This document shows, in pieces, positions 34,140-43,304 of a DNA stretch of 64,000 nt. Source of the DNA: Chitinophaga filiformis (GTDB taxonomy: Bacteria > Bacteroidota > Bacteroidia > Chitinophagales > Chitinophagaceae); the NCBI RefSeq assembly GCF_021646545.1, contig NZ_JAKIRP010000003.1, positions 434,001 to 498,000 of the forward strand, in the 5' to 3' direction. The notes beneath the pieces were generated by a model. The model saw only the letters and a program-made list of their open reading frames with translations, had not been told where the DNA came from and searched no databases. Made by a program: the position numbers and the translations under genes. Position 1 is the first letter of the stretch. Each line of letters opens with the position of its first letter.

Positions 34140-34958
34140 TCAAAGTGCCTGTTGCTGTTTCTTAAACGCAGAAGGCGTCTGATTGAAATAGGCCTTGAAT
34201 GACCTGTTCAGATGGCTCTCATCACTATATCCGAATTCCTCCGCCAGCTGAGATACTGTTTTATTCCTTTCCACCAGTTGCTGAGCGATCAGTTTCAATG
34301 CGTATTCCTGCACGTACTTTTTGTAGGGGCAGCCGGTAGCGTTTTTAAAATACTGGTTAAAGTAACTTTTGCTGATGAGGAAGGTGTCTGCCATTTTTTG
34401 AACAGAAAGCAGGTGCTTGTCTGCGATATGTTGATGAATATAATTGAGGATAGACTGGATCTTGTCGTCTTTGGCTGTGGCGGTATGCTCGCCTTCGTCT
34501 TTGACGGTGAGCGCCATGATGAGGGACAATGCATTTTTGATGATAATATGCTGGTAAGCTGTTTCTTTCCGGTGTTCCGCGATGATCAGTTCCATCAGTG
34601 GTACGATCTGTTGTTTATTATTGCTTGTTGCAGACAGTTTACGGTAGGGTGAGGACAGCCGGTTAAAAAGCGCTTTAAACCTTGCATCCTGCAGGAAATC
34701 ATGGAAGAAGTCTTCATGAAACTTTACAAAGCAGATAGCGGTTCTCTCCTGAAAAATAAAGAAGTGACTGTCCTGTGGGGCAAGAATGAACAGATCTCCC
34801 TTTCCATAGTTATAACCGTGCCCGTTGATCGTATGCTGCCCTTTTCCCCGCATGATATAAAGCAGTTCATAGTGGGTATGCTTATGCAGGGGCATAGGCC
34901 ACTTATCGGTGATCACATAGTCGATTTCCAGCTGCTGTGTAAGGTTCCTCGTATACAT
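34140..34958 (-). CDS. AraC-family transcriptional regulator with cupin sensor
   Basis: 272 residues. N-terminal cupin (about 10-110: PMPLHKHTHYELLYIMRGKG, GDLFILAPQDSHFF) and a C-terminal double HTH: SVQKMADTFLISKSYFNQYF near 187 and TVSQLAEEFGYSDESHLNRS near 236 followed by FKAYFNQTPSAFKK. The cupin probably binds a small effector. The nearest gene in the same orientation downstream encodes the VOC protein, a possible target. Confidence 0.88.
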   Translation of the reverse strand: MYTRNLTQQLEIDYVITDKWPMPLHKHTHYELLYIMRGKGQHTINGHGYNYGKGDLFILAPQDSHFFIFQERTAICFVKFHEDFFHDFLQDARFKALFNRLSSPYRKLSATSNNKQQIVPLMELIIAEHRKETAYQHIIIKNALSLIMALTVKDEGEHTATAKDDKIQSILNYIHQHIADKHLLSVQKMADTFLISKSYFNQYFKNATGCPYKKYVQEYALKLIAQQLVERNKTVSQLAEEFGYSDESHLNRSFKAYFNQTPSAFKKQQQAL

Positions 34959-35027
34959 AAGCGAAAATTACGGGAATTCCCGTAATTCTCTGTTTTCGTG
35001 CTAGCCGGTCGTATTTGAGGCAGACCA

Positions 35028-36134
35028 CTAAAAGCTTTGTATTAGTCTTATACCGGGCGTAACGCCTTTAAAGAATTCATGAAAGTACAGGACAGGTTCA
35101 ATTTTTGTTTTTCCTTCAAACAGCGACATCCGTCCTATACCTGCCCGGAAGGTATGCTTTTCAAAATAGTCCCCGCTGCGGTGGATAAGATAACTCACCG
35201 AGAAAACATACTGCAGGTAAGGCTCCTTTTTCTCCACTTCTTTTCTTCCTGGTCCACCGCCGTATACCAGCGTCAGGAAATCGTTGCGGTAAGTTTTCAC
35301 CCGGCCCTCACTGTCCTTTCCGAAGAAGAAGTCAGGTTCCCAGTAGGCGCCTATTTCACGCGTTTTTCCACGGTTGCCCATGGTGCCTGTTATGATGGTA
35401 ACACCCAGGCTGAAAGATGGTACAAAGTAGTTTTTGTAGTTCTGGATGGCCACAGATGGTGTGAAGGCCAGATAGTCGCCGTGCGTGTAAATGGAGCCCG
35501 CTGATGATTTGGACGATATGTTATAGTCTTTTTTCAGATGCATCATGCCGTTATCACCTCTCACCCAGTTAGTGTACACATTTTCCCTGAGGCTGACCAG
35601 GCGTGCCTGCAAACGGCCGTCTGCATAGGTGGTAAGGTCATCCAGATGGTTCACGAAGAAACTGATCCTGTACCGGTGGATAGTTTTTGTGCCGGGAACG
35701 GGCACTACACCGATGAAATGGACGGTATCCTGTTCCAGCTTGAGGGCGGCCACATCCTGCTGCTGTACAAGGAAGCTTTTGCCTGCAGGCCGTTCCTGCC
35801 TGATACGGATCTTCTTTGCGGCCGGCGGTTCCATTACATAGTCGATGCGTTTTACGGAAAGTTCGTCGGTCAGCGAATCTTTCAGCGGGGTCAGATCTTT
35901 CAGAAATATCTTCAGCAGTGAATCGATATTTCCTACACGGGCAAGGTCTTTCATATCTACCAGCTCTATCTGCATTTTATCGCCTTTATCGAGCGCGATG
36001 AAAAAACGTTTGTTGATCTCATTAGCTGGCAGGTCAAAGATCCGGTCTTCATTGGCAGCGGGTTTATTTTGCTGGGCATGCACTGTCCCGGTGATGCTCA
36101 GTAAGAGCATCAGAAAGTAAATGTTCGTTTTCAT
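35028..36134 (-). CDS. Exported protein of the ECF sigma operon, function unknown
   Basis: 368 residues. Signal peptide MKTNIYFLMLLLSITGTVHAQ (cut after AQ). The mature protein has an N-terminal domain (about 25-180) and a C-terminal part with beta-barrel-like strands (FVPSFSLGVTIITGTMG, YLQYVFSVSYLIHRSGDYF) ending in IQSF with terminal Phe, so it may sit in the outer membrane. I recognise no family. It is the last gene of sigma factor - membrane protein - exported protein, with an 8-bp gap to the membrane protein. Confidence 0.7.
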   Translation of the reverse strand: MKTNIYFLMLLLSITGTVHAQQNKPAANEDRIFDLPANEINKRFFIALDKGDKMQIELVDMKDLARVGNIDSLLKIFLKDLTPLKDSLTDELSVKRIDYVMEPPAAKKIRIRQERPAGKSFLVQQQDVAALKLEQDTVHFIGVVPVPGTKTIHRYRISFFVNHLDDLTTYADGRLQARLVSLRENVYTNWVRGDNGMMHLKKDYNISSKSSAGSIYTHGDYLAFTPSVAIQNYKNYFVPSFSLGVTIITGTMGNRGKTREIGAYWEPDFFFGKDSEGRVKTYRNDFLTLVYGGGPGRKEVEKKEPYLQYVFSVSYLIHRSGDYFEKHTFRAGIGRMSLFEGKTKIEPVLYFHEFFKGVTPGIRLIQSF

Positions 36135-36142
36135 GTTGTTAG

Positions 36143-36802
36143 TTAATTTTTGGGCGAGGAAGTTGTTTTCTGGTTCTTGTCGGCCACTATCTGGCTGGCG
36201 AAACCAGCCGGACCGCTAAGACTTATTTTGAATTGTTTGTGTTCAGGATATACATAGGCATTACCAATCACGTCACCACCTACATCATTGATGTGGACCA
36301 CCCTCATTTTTTTAGGTGCTGCCGCAACTGCTGTCGTTTCTGCCAGTATCGAATCAGGATGAGGAATGGCTTTTATGATTGGTGGTAGTATGGCCATTAC
36401 GTCAGCAATAGCGGTTGGTTTCCTTTCTTTGACGGCAACCGGTATTTTTTTGGCGAACGTATCCTCCTGAACCAGTATAGCCGGGCGCTTTGCGATAACA
36501 GGCACTTCTTTAATATCCGCGTCGTCCTTATCTGCTTTCTTTTTATATGGATTCTCAACATAGGATGCGGGAGGCGTGAGCTGCGTCTGGTGCTCTTGTC
36601 TCGTGAAAAAAAGCGTTACACACGCAAGCAGCAAACAAGCCGCTGCCCAGTACCAGATCACTCTCTTTTTAGTCTTTTTTTCGTCCATCCGCTGATGCAA
36701 ACGGCCCCATGCCACCGCTTTATCAAACGGTGCCTCACCTGGCAAAGCTTCCAGAGCATCCAGTTCACCTATCCAGCTATCACTGTGTTTTTCGTTTGAC
36801 AT
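36143..36802 (-). CDS. Single-pass membrane protein, probable anti-sigma factor
   Basis: 219 residues from MSNEKHSDSW (36802); two codons upstream is another ATG. A cytoplasmic N-terminal part (about 1-45) is followed by one membrane helix (VIWYWAAACLLLACVTLFF, about 47-66) and a Pro/Lys-rich periplasmic tail with VVHINDVGGDVIGNAYVYP near the end. Placed directly after an ECF sigma gene with a 23-bp overlap, it has the position and topology of an anti-sigma factor, though no ZAS motif (HxxxCxxC) is present. The overlap implies translational coupling. Confidence 0.6.
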   Translation of the reverse strand: MSNEKHSDSWIGELDALEALPGEAPFDKAVAWGRLHQRMDEKKTKKRVIWYWAAACLLLACVTLFFTRQEHQTQLTPPASYVENPYKKKADKDDADIKEVPVIAKRPAILVQEDTFAKKIPVAVKERKPTAIADVMAILPPIIKAIPHPDSILAETTAVAAAPKKMRVVHINDVGGDVIGNAYVYPEHKQFKISLSGPAGFASQIVADKNQKTTSSPKN

Positions 36803-37334
36803 ACTCAATATTTTGCTGCGTGAGCATTTTTTGTAATAAGGATTTGGCCTTGCTTAACTGTGACTTGGAGGTGCCTTCTGATACTCCCAGCAAGGCGGCT
36901 ATCTCCGCGTGATTCATACCCTCAATGACATACAGGTTGAATACCGTTCTGTAACCTGCGGGTAATTGTATCACCAGGTTGAAGATCTCTGCGGCCGACA
37001 GATTGTTCAGCACATCCTCTTCCAGGGCCATTGTTTCAGCCACATGTTCTGATACCACCACAAATGCGTTCTTCTTGCGCAGGAACATCAGGCATTCGTT
37101 GATCATGATCCGCTTCACCCAGTTATGCAGGGCGGCGTCTCCCTGGTAATGCAGGTCCGGCAGGGACTTAAAGAACTTATAAAAGCCATCGAGCAACAGC
37201 TCTTCGGCATCCTGCTGATTCCTGACATAGCGGCGGCATACCATCAGCATCCTGTCTGACAACAGGTCAAACAGGTATCGCTGGGCCGCCGTACTGCCTT
37301 TTTTAGCTTCTTTTATGAGTTCCGGTATATTCAA
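36780..37334 (-). CDS. ECF RNA polymerase sigma factor
   Basis: 184 residues. Region 2: RYLFDLLSDRMLMVCRRYVRNQQDAEELLLDGFYKFF (Asp-Ala-Glu-Glu of region 2.1-2.2 seen as QQDAEELLLD); region 4: LPAGYRTVFNLYVIEGMNHAEIAALLGVSEGTSKSQLSKAK. This is the common Bacteroidota ECF type. It heads an operon with a membrane protein and an exported protein, so it probably responds to an envelope signal. Confidence 0.92.
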   Translation of the reverse strand: MNIPELIKEAKKGSTAAQRYLFDLLSDRMLMVCRRYVRNQQDAEELLLDGFYKFFKSLPDLHYQGDAALHNWVKRIMINECLMFLRKKNAFVVVSEHVAETMALEEDVLNNLSAAEIFNLVIQLPAGYRTVFNLYVIEGMNHAEIAALLGVSEGTSKSQLSKAKSLLQKMLTQQNIEYVKRKTQ

Positions 37335-37439
37335 GAGAACAGCGGGTTTGTATTTCTATAAATGCAGTTTACAGAGAAAGGGTTGCCTCGTCAAATAAAT
37401 TTTTCCTGACGGCGATATTATTGCGTTTGACTATCTTTA

Positions 37440-38423
37440 ATGCATATTCCCTTACATATGAAATTTCCAGATAAAAACAACCTGATCGCAACCCTCGTAC
37501 CGGTTGTATTTGCGTTAATTGTCCGTGGTCTTTTCAGCGAGACCGTGCCAGGCGATTTTTTTAAGCTGATGACCTTTGCCTTCCTGTTCTTTGTCCCTTT
37601 CGGTCTCGGCGCATTAGCCATCAAGCTTGCTCCCATTGAAAAGGTATATTCAAGAGCCTACCGTATATGCATGCCATGGCTACCACTCTCTATCTTCTTT
37701 ATTGTTACAATACTGCTTAAAATTGAAGGTTGGGCATGCTGGATCATGATCATGCCGCTCTTTCTCGTAGCGGCATCCATAGGAGGCTTAATAGCAGGGC
37801 ACTACAAGATCAAAAAACATAAAAATGAGAAGATGTACATCTCGCTCATTCTATTGCTACCCTTGTTCATCTCTCCTATCGAACAACGCATTGCCAAAAT
37901 ACCTGGCCGCTACAAGGCGGATACCTACATAGATATCCATGCCAATAAAGAACAGATCTGGAATAATGTAACACGCGTAAGAGAAATCAGCGAAGCACAG
38001 GATAAAGGATGGTTCACAAGGTTCCTCGGATTTCCCCGTCCGATAAAAGCAGAACTGAACTTTGAGGGACCGGGCGCCTTCCGTAAGGCCATCTTTGATA
38101 AAGGCCTGATATTCGACGAAACTGTAACAGATTACCTACATCAGCAGAAAATGAGTTTTACTATTAAGGCAAATCCATATGATATTCCATCTACCACGAT
38201 GGATGAACATATAGTAGTGGGCGGCGACTATTTTGATGTACTGAACGGCACTTATGAGCTTGAGGCTCTAAACGATCATACATACAGATTACATCTGTAC
38301 AGTCACTTCAAACTGACCACATCCTTTAACTTCTATGCCAGCTGGTGGGCCGGCTGGATCATGGAAGATATTCAGAATAATATATTACAGATCGTTAAAC
38401 AGAGGGCGGAACATGGCAATTAG
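37440..38423 (+). CDS. Membrane protein with C-terminal SRPBCC (START-like) domain
   Basis: 327 residues. Four or so hydrophobic helices in the first ~150 residues (NNLIATLVPVVFALIVRGLF, FKLMTFAFLFFVPFGLGALA, MPWLPLSIFFIVTILL, MYISLILLLPLFIS) precede a ~165-residue domain with DTYIDIHANKEQIWNNVTRV and a closing helix WWAGWIMEDIQNNILQIVKQ, which fits the SRPBCC/polyketide cyclase fold that binds hydrophobic ligands. A second ATG at codon 7 is possible. It is divergent from the ECF operon and its stop overlaps the NarL gene stop by 4 bp. Confidence 0.7.
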   Translation: MHIPLHMKFPDKNNLIATLVPVVFALIVRGLFSETVPGDFFKLMTFAFLFFVPFGLGALAIKLAPIEKVYSRAYRICMPWLPLSIFFIVTILLKIEGWACWIMIMPLFLVAASIGGLIAGHYKIKKHKNEKMYISLILLLPLFISPIEQRIAKIPGRYKADTYIDIHANKEQIWNNVTRVREISEAQDKGWFTRFLGFPRPIKAELNFEGPGAFRKAIFDKGLIFDETVTDYLHQQKMSFTIKANPYDIPSTTMDEHIVVGGDYFDVLNGTYELEALNDHTYRLHLYSHFKLTTSFNFYASWWAGWIMEDIQNNILQIVKQRAEHGN

Positions 38424-39058
38424 GGTATTAGCTTCAGCTCAATCGCTGCCCTGATCATCGCTGCCACATTTTTGACTTCAAATTTCTGCAAGAGGCTTTT
38501 GCGATGCGTTTCTACTGTCAACGGACTTAAATGTAATGTTCCGGCAATATCAGTTGTAGTCATACCATCGGCAATGAGTTGCAGGATTTCTTTTTCCCTT
38601 TTGGTCAGCCTGGGAATATCTTTTAATTCATTCACAGAGGGCCTGGACAAGATCTCTTTCACCGCATGACTGAAAGTGAGTTGTCCGTTCAATGCCTCGT
38701 TAATACATGATATTAATTCTTCTCCGGAGATGTTCTTCAGCAGGTACCCTGTTGCGCCATTCTGCAACATCTGCAGCACCATACTGCGTTCACTGTGATT
38801 GCTCAATGCCAGCACACTGGTATCTGGCGATAGCTTCTTTATTTCCCTGCAAAGATCGATGCCGCTAACATCAGGCAGGCTGATATCCAGCAGCACAATA
38901 TTTATAGCGTGCCTCTTCAGGAAATGGATAAAGTCTGTCCCTGTGGTAAAACAACCCACAATGCTGATATCGGCCGCATTAACCAGCAGTTTTTGTAGTC
39001 CCTCCTGTACAATTGGATGATCATCCACAATGGCAAGTGTGGTCTTATTATCCGACAT
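38420..39058 (-). CDS. NarL/FixJ-family response regulator
   Basis: 212 residues. Receiver: AIVDDHPIVQEGLQKLL, phosphoacceptor Asp in NIVLLDISLPDVSGIDL, Thr/Ser near ALSNHSE and Lys in GYLLKNISGEE. LuxR-type HTH: LTKREKEILQLIADGMTTTD followed by HLSPLTVETHRKSLLQKF. It is downstream of the TPR histidine kinase with an 11-bp overlap, so it is its partner. Overlaps the stop of the convergent gene by 4 bp. Confidence 0.94.
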   Translation of the reverse strand: MSDNKTTLAIVDDHPIVQEGLQKLLVNAADISIVGCFTTGTDFIHFLKRHAINIVLLDISLPDVSGIDLCREIKKLSPDTSVLALSNHSERSMVLQMLQNGATGYLLKNISGEELISCINEALNGQLTFSHAVKEILSRPSVNELKDIPRLTKREKEILQLIADGMTTTDIAGTLHLSPLTVETHRKSLLQKFEVKNVAAMIRAAIELKLIP

Positions 39059-41030
39059 GTAGTTCTATATTTATTGTAGTTCCTTCGTTGATAACAGATG
39101 TAATGTCCATCATTCCCCTCAGGAAGCCTACCCTGTTCCTGATATTACTAAGTCCTATACCCTTTCCGTTGACGGAAGTGTCAAAACCTTTCCCATTGTC
39201 TTCCTGAGTGATCAGGAAGGTATCTCCATCCTGGCTGCATTGCAGGATAATATTACTGGCTTCTGCATGACGCATAGCATTTGCCAGCAGTTCCTGTACA
39301 ATGCGGTAGATGTTTATCTGTGTTTGTTCCGGCATAGACGGTTCAATACCATAAGCCTGAAAATCTATTTTTACAGCAGCTGTCATCAACGATTCACTTA
39401 AGTCTTTCAGTGCGGTCTGCAACCCAAACTTCAACAGGTTGGCCGGCATCATATTGTGGGCAATACGGCGCAGCTCTGTCACTGAATCATCCAGCTGGCT
39501 GATGGTCTTCCGGAGTTCCCCCTGTTGTTCAGCTGCTATCTTCTCTACCTGGCCTGACAGGTTTATTTTCACACCTGCCAGCATTCCTCCCAGGCCATCA
39601 TGCAGATCTCTGGCGAGCCTACGGCGTTCCTGTTCCTCCCCCTGTAACACGGCCTGCCCGAATTGCAGGCGTTGTTGTTGCTCAATGTCCTTCAATTCCT
39701 GCCGATGGTTCAGTTCTTTTTGCATGAGCAACTTTCTGTTACTACGATAGTACAACAATGCAAATGTGGCCACTATCAGTAAAAGTAAAGTAGTTGAAGC
39801 AAGAAGTAATATATATAAACGGCTGTTCTTTGCTGAGAGGGCTGCCTGTTCATTTTTTGCTTTCAGTGTAATGATCTCCTTCTGACTTTCAGCGCGCTGG
39901 TACTTTATTTCGAGGTCATTGATATCATTAGCGAGATCACTTTCATGCAGGCTATCGCTCAGGTGTCGGGCCTGTTTCATCCATTCATAGGCAGGCTTCA
40001 TCTGTCCGAGGCCTGCATAACTCGTTGCCAGTCCCTCATATATTTCCAGTCTGCTGCTGCCGAGCTCCATCACTTCCTCATTACTGGAAAGTTCCAGGAG
40101 TTGCTGTTTTGCCGGTTCATATTTTTTATTGGCCAGTAATGCTTTTACCTTATAGAATGAGAGTTCCTGTATCACATAAGCTTTATTAGGTCCCCGGGCA
40201 GCCGTTATTCCTTTATTAAAACTAGCCTCTGCCTGTGTATACTGCTGATCATGTAAATAACACAATCCTTCCACCATATAATGCACGGCATACAACTCTG
40301 AATCGGGATAGGGAGCAAGCAGTGTTTTTACAGTGGCGACTATTTTCTTCGCCTCATCATATTTCTTCAGGTAGACGTAATTCTCTCCTGCCCTGTTCAG
40401 CGCGGCCACTAATCTTGATGGTTGTGTGTTGATAGATTGAAAGATCCTGATAGCTTTATCAAAGTAAGGTTCAGCTTTGTCGTATTGTTCCAGGTTCATA
40501 AATGCGAGACCTACACCTACATATTGTGAAGCCACAATAGCACTATCGCCTGCTTTGAGTGCATATGGAATGGCCCTGTTCAGCACAATATCAATGTAGC
40601 CCCTGTCATCATCTTTTCTCTGCCGGATGGCTGCACGGTTTATCCATACGTTTGCTCTTGCCTGGTATGCTTCCTTTGTGGCAAAGCTGTTTAGAAGACT
40701 GTCTGCGACGGCAAAAGAAGCATCACTCCTGTCGATATCGGAACTATAATAGATATAGCCTTCATGTCCGTAGGAAATAGCCTGCAGGAAGGGGTACTGT
40801 TTACTCAACCTACGTGCTTCATCCAGGCATTGCCTGGCCTTTGCCGTATCTCTGGGCACCCAGTAATATACCAGTGCATAATGAGCTCTCGCCTTTATAC
40901 TGTCGGAGCGTGTATGCTGTAATATGGTTGTCAAGCTATCATAATATCTCTGCTGATCAAGGGGCAACTGTGCTTTGCTACATAAAGAGATTACTACGAA
41001 TAATGCTACAAGGTTAAGTACACGGATCAT
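39048..41030 (-). CDS. TPR-containing HisKA_3 sensor histidine kinase
   Basis: 660 residues from the ATG at 41030 (MIRVLNLVALFVVISLCSKAQ), chosen for its signal peptide; an ATG at 41078 would add 16 residues. The periplasmic part (about 25-390) has several TPR-like repeats (YDKAEPYFDKAIRIFQSI, YTQAEASFNKGITAARG, YEPAKQQLLEL), then one membrane helix (LYILLLASTTLLLLIVATF), a coiled segment and a kinase core: H-box RRLARDLHDGLGGMLAGVK, N-box ELLANAMRHAEASN, G1 EDNGKGFD, G2 GKGIGLSNIRNRV. NarL-type partner follows with overlap. Confidence 0.92.
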   Translation of the reverse strand: MIRVLNLVALFVVISLCSKAQLPLDQQRYYDSLTTILQHTRSDSIKARAHYALVYYWVPRDTAKARQCLDEARRLSKQYPFLQAISYGHEGYIYYSSDIDRSDASFAVADSLLNSFATKEAYQARANVWINRAAIRQRKDDDRGYIDIVLNRAIPYALKAGDSAIVASQYVGVGLAFMNLEQYDKAEPYFDKAIRIFQSINTQPSRLVAALNRAGENYVYLKKYDEAKKIVATVKTLLAPYPDSELYAVHYMVEGLCYLHDQQYTQAEASFNKGITAARGPNKAYVIQELSFYKVKALLANKKYEPAKQQLLELSSNEEVMELGSSRLEIYEGLATSYAGLGQMKPAYEWMKQARHLSDSLHESDLANDINDLEIKYQRAESQKEIITLKAKNEQAALSAKNSRLYILLLASTTLLLLIVATFALLYYRSNRKLLMQKELNHRQELKDIEQQQRLQFGQAVLQGEEQERRRLARDLHDGLGGMLAGVKINLSGQVEKIAAEQQGELRKTISQLDDSVTELRRIAHNMMPANLLKFGLQTALKDLSESLMTAAVKIDFQAYGIEPSMPEQTQINIYRIVQELLANAMRHAEASNIILQCSQDGDTFLITQEDNGKGFDTSVNGKGIGLSNIRNRVGFLRGMMDITSVINEGTTINIELHVG

Positions 41031-41190
41031 GGTGGGTAAAATTAAAGAAATACCTGGAAACAGGTAGAAATAAATCATGGGTTCCCGGTATTGTCATGGC
41101 TAACGGGCAAGTATAACTTTGTTTTCCGATAACAGGGACGCCGAAAACTGATTAACTGAAAGAGTAGGCATTTTACCAAACTTTGCATGT

Positions 41191-41574
41191 ATGAAATTTT
41201 TAAGAAACGCCCTTCTGGCATTGATGTTCGCCTCAACTTTTACTGCCTGTTCAAAAGACGATGATAACAAACCATCATCTTCTTCCCATAAAGTTGTATT
41301 CAAAGCTATCGCCAGTGCAGGTTGCACACTCACTGCAGCTGCCTATGCTTATGATGGCCATCAGACAACTGCTACCGGACTTAGTGGCGCCACATGGACC
41401 AGTCCAGAGATCACCGTTCCACCGGGCACTGTACTGGTAACAGCAGCAGTAGTCGGATCGGGAGTAAATGCTTCTTCATCATTAAAAGTGCAGATCTTTG
41501 TGGATGGGGATTTGAAAAAAGAAGGTATTTCAACGGGAGAAATTCTCAATACGTCGGCCACCTACAGCTTTTGA
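41191..41574 (+). CDS. Small putative lipoprotein
   Basis: 127 residues. Signal peptide MKFLRNALLALMFASTFTACSKDD with lipobox TFTAC (acylated Cys about 20) and an acidic/Ser tail. The mature part is beta-rich: ASAGCTLTAAAYAYDGHQTT, SPEITVPPGTVLVTAAVVG, SSSLKVQIFVDGDLKKEG. No family recognised. Monocistronic between convergent/divergent neighbours, with a hairpin downstream. Confidence 0.75.
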   Translation: MKFLRNALLALMFASTFTACSKDDDNKPSSSSHKVVFKAIASAGCTLTAAAYAYDGHQTTATGLSGATWTSPEITVPPGTVLVTAAVVGSGVNASSSLKVQIFVDGDLKKEGISTGEILNTSATYSF

Positions 41575-41629
41575 CACTGATATATCTGTATATAAAAAGT
41601 CACATCTTTTGTTGAAATCCCAGCAAAAC

Positions 41630-41660
41630 GAAGGTGTATCATCAAGTCTGATACACCTTC
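41630..41660. terminator. Perfect 12-bp hairpin after the small lipoprotein gene
   Basis: GAAGGTGTATCA (41630-41641), loop of 7, TGATACACCTTC (41649-41660). T tract is weak (TGCTATT). Confidence 0.6.
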
Positions 41661-41733
41661 TGCTATTCGAATGCCTGATAGCGGTTTATCATTGTTAAAA
41701 TAACGCTGAGCATCTTGTTATACTTCTCACTTT

Positions 41734-42123
41734 CTACTTAGAAAATTTACAGAACTCCATAGGACCAGATCCCCAGTCTTTTTTGCCCCACAGATGCAGG
41801 TCCAGGATAATAGCCAGCAGTGCGGCTCCTTTCTCTGTCTGCGTATAAATGGTTTGTGGAGGCACTGTATCAGGCAACATTGTTTTTTCTGCCAATCCTT
41901 CATCCACCAGCTCTTTCAACCTTTTCCCCAATACCTGATCCGACAGGGAAGGAAAGGCTTCTTTCAGGCGACTGAACTGCCGTACGCCCTGTGAGATGCA
42001 GTACAGGATCTGCATCTTCCACCGGGGACTGATCATCTTCAGAATTTCATTCACTTCACAGGAAGCAGCCAGTATTTTCAGGTTATATGCATTGGTAGAA
42101 TTCTCCTTAATCTTGCTCGCCAT
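41734..42123 (-). CDS. HxlR-family winged-helix regulator
   Basis: 129 residues. HxlR hallmarks: Cys in ILAASCEVNEILKMISPRWK, LYCISQGVRQFSRLKEAFP, SDQVLGKRLKELVDEGLAEK and YTQTEKGAAL. HxlR regulators often sense aldehydes, quinones or redox changes through a Cys near the N-terminus (here residue 22 or so). It is divergent from an exported alpha/beta hydrolase with an 84-bp spacer, so this hydrolase is the likely target. An ATT-rich spacer holds a small inverted repeat CTCAC-TTTCGG-GTGAG (42138-42153). Confidence 0.88.
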   Translation of the reverse strand: MASKIKENSTNAYNLKILAASCEVNEILKMISPRWKMQILYCISQGVRQFSRLKEAFPSLSDQVLGKRLKELVDEGLAEKTMLPDTVPPQTIYTQTEKGAALLAIILDLHLWGKKDWGSGPMEFCKFSK

Positions 42124-42207
42124 ATAGATTCATTTAAAGGCTCACTTTCGGGTGAGTTATTGCCAGCCATAATAGGCCGGGATAAATTTGCCTCAAAAAT
42201 AAACATT

Positions 42208-43008
42208 ATGAAAATAAGAAAAGTCAGACTGGCATTCCTCCTGTTGATATCCGTTTTCATGTTAACGGATACACACGCACAATCACCTTCTTCCAAACAT
42301 CCCGTATATGTACTGGTACATGGCGCCTGGCATGGCGGCTGGTGCTGGCAACGCGTAAGCAGTCAGCTGAGGGAACATGGAGGTATTGTATATACGCCTA
42401 CGCTCAGCGGACTGGCAGAGCACAAGAATATACTGAGTCCTGCCGTCAATCTGGAAACTCATATCTCAGATATTGTCAACCTTATTGAAATGGAAGATCT
42501 GCATAATGTGATACTTGTAGGCCATAGCTATGCAGGAACCGTAATTGCCGGTGTTGCCGACAGAATTCCTGAGCGGCTGAGCAAACTGGTATTTCTGGAT
42601 GCGATACTACCGGAGAACGGCCAGAGTGCATTCTCTATTCAGCCGGAAGCGGTGCAGGATGCCATGTCAAAAGCCGCAGAAAAAGACAGCGGCCTTACTA
42701 TCCCGGCATGGCCCGCAGAGACATTCGGAGTAAGCAAGCCTGCAGATGCCAGTTGGGTAAATGCAAGACTGTCAGGTCATCCTTTCCGGACATTTACACA
42801 AAAACTGACATTACAGCACCCCTACGGTAATCATCTTCCCCTGATCTACATAGCCTGTACCGTCAAAATGCTGCCTTCGATAGTGCCCTTTGCTGAAAAA
42901 ACGAAGAATAGTAAGGACTGGAAGTATTATTCGCTGGCAACAGGGCATGATGCCATGATCACAGCACCGGAGAAAACGGCGGCTTTGCTCGAGTCATTTG
43001 CAAAATAA
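42208..43008 (+). CDS. Exported alpha/beta hydrolase (EstC-like esterase)
   Basis: 266 residues from the ATG at 42208 (MKIRKVRLAFLLLISVFML), chosen for the signal peptide ending THAQ; an earlier start is less likely. Oxyanion motif VLVHGAWHGGWCW near 35, nucleophile elbow LVGHSYAGTVIAG with Ser, Asp/His toward the C-terminus (SLATGHDAMITAPEKTA). The segment spacing resembles the EstC/salicylate-esterase group. The divergent HxlR gene probably regulates it. Substrate not known. Confidence 0.85.
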   Translation: MKIRKVRLAFLLLISVFMLTDTHAQSPSSKHPVYVLVHGAWHGGWCWQRVSSQLREHGGIVYTPTLSGLAEHKNILSPAVNLETHISDIVNLIEMEDLHNVILVGHSYAGTVIAGVADRIPERLSKLVFLDAILPENGQSAFSIQPEAVQDAMSKAAEKDSGLTIPAWPAETFGVSKPADASWVNARLSGHPFRTFTQKLTLQHPYGNHLPLIYIACTVKMLPSIVPFAEKTKNSKDWKYYSLATGHDAMITAPEKTAALLESFAK

Positions 43009-43040
43009 TGAGGCATTTCGGAGCATATGAGTTGCATATG

Positions 43041-43125
43041 ACTAGCATATGACCAGGATTAACTTCCGATTATCCTCCGATCAAATCGGAGGATAATCGG
43101 AAGTTAATCCTGGTCATATGCTAGT
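43041..43125. repeat. Perfect 41-bp-arm palindrome (hairpin/cruciform)
   Basis: Arm 43041-43081 (ACTAGCATATGACCAGG...) and arm 43085-43125 are exact reverse complements around a 3-base loop CAA. The arms contain CATATGAC and CGATTATCCTCCGAT. Flanking bases repeat short GCATATGA/GTCATATC words. It lies 32 bp after the esterase stop and 180 bp before the M23 gene; it may terminate transcription, be an RNA hairpin, or be a relic of a mobile element. No T tract follows. Confidence 0.9.
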
Positions 43126-43304
43126 TACATCCTGGTCATATCCCCACATCAGGACAATAGAACCGATAGCATGAATCCGGTAGAGATTCGCCTGACCTTC
43201 GGTCAAGGTAGGATGAGTAACAGGGAAGGGCATCCAAAGAGGGGGGAGTTGACTTGTCAACGACTGGCGTGACAATTGTATGCTTTACTCTGAAACACAT
43301 CGTT

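Noticed and set aside
43126..43304. Possible riboswitch leader before the M23 gene
   Set aside because: A small CCTGAC/GTCAAGG hairpin is present but no conserved riboswitch core was recognised.
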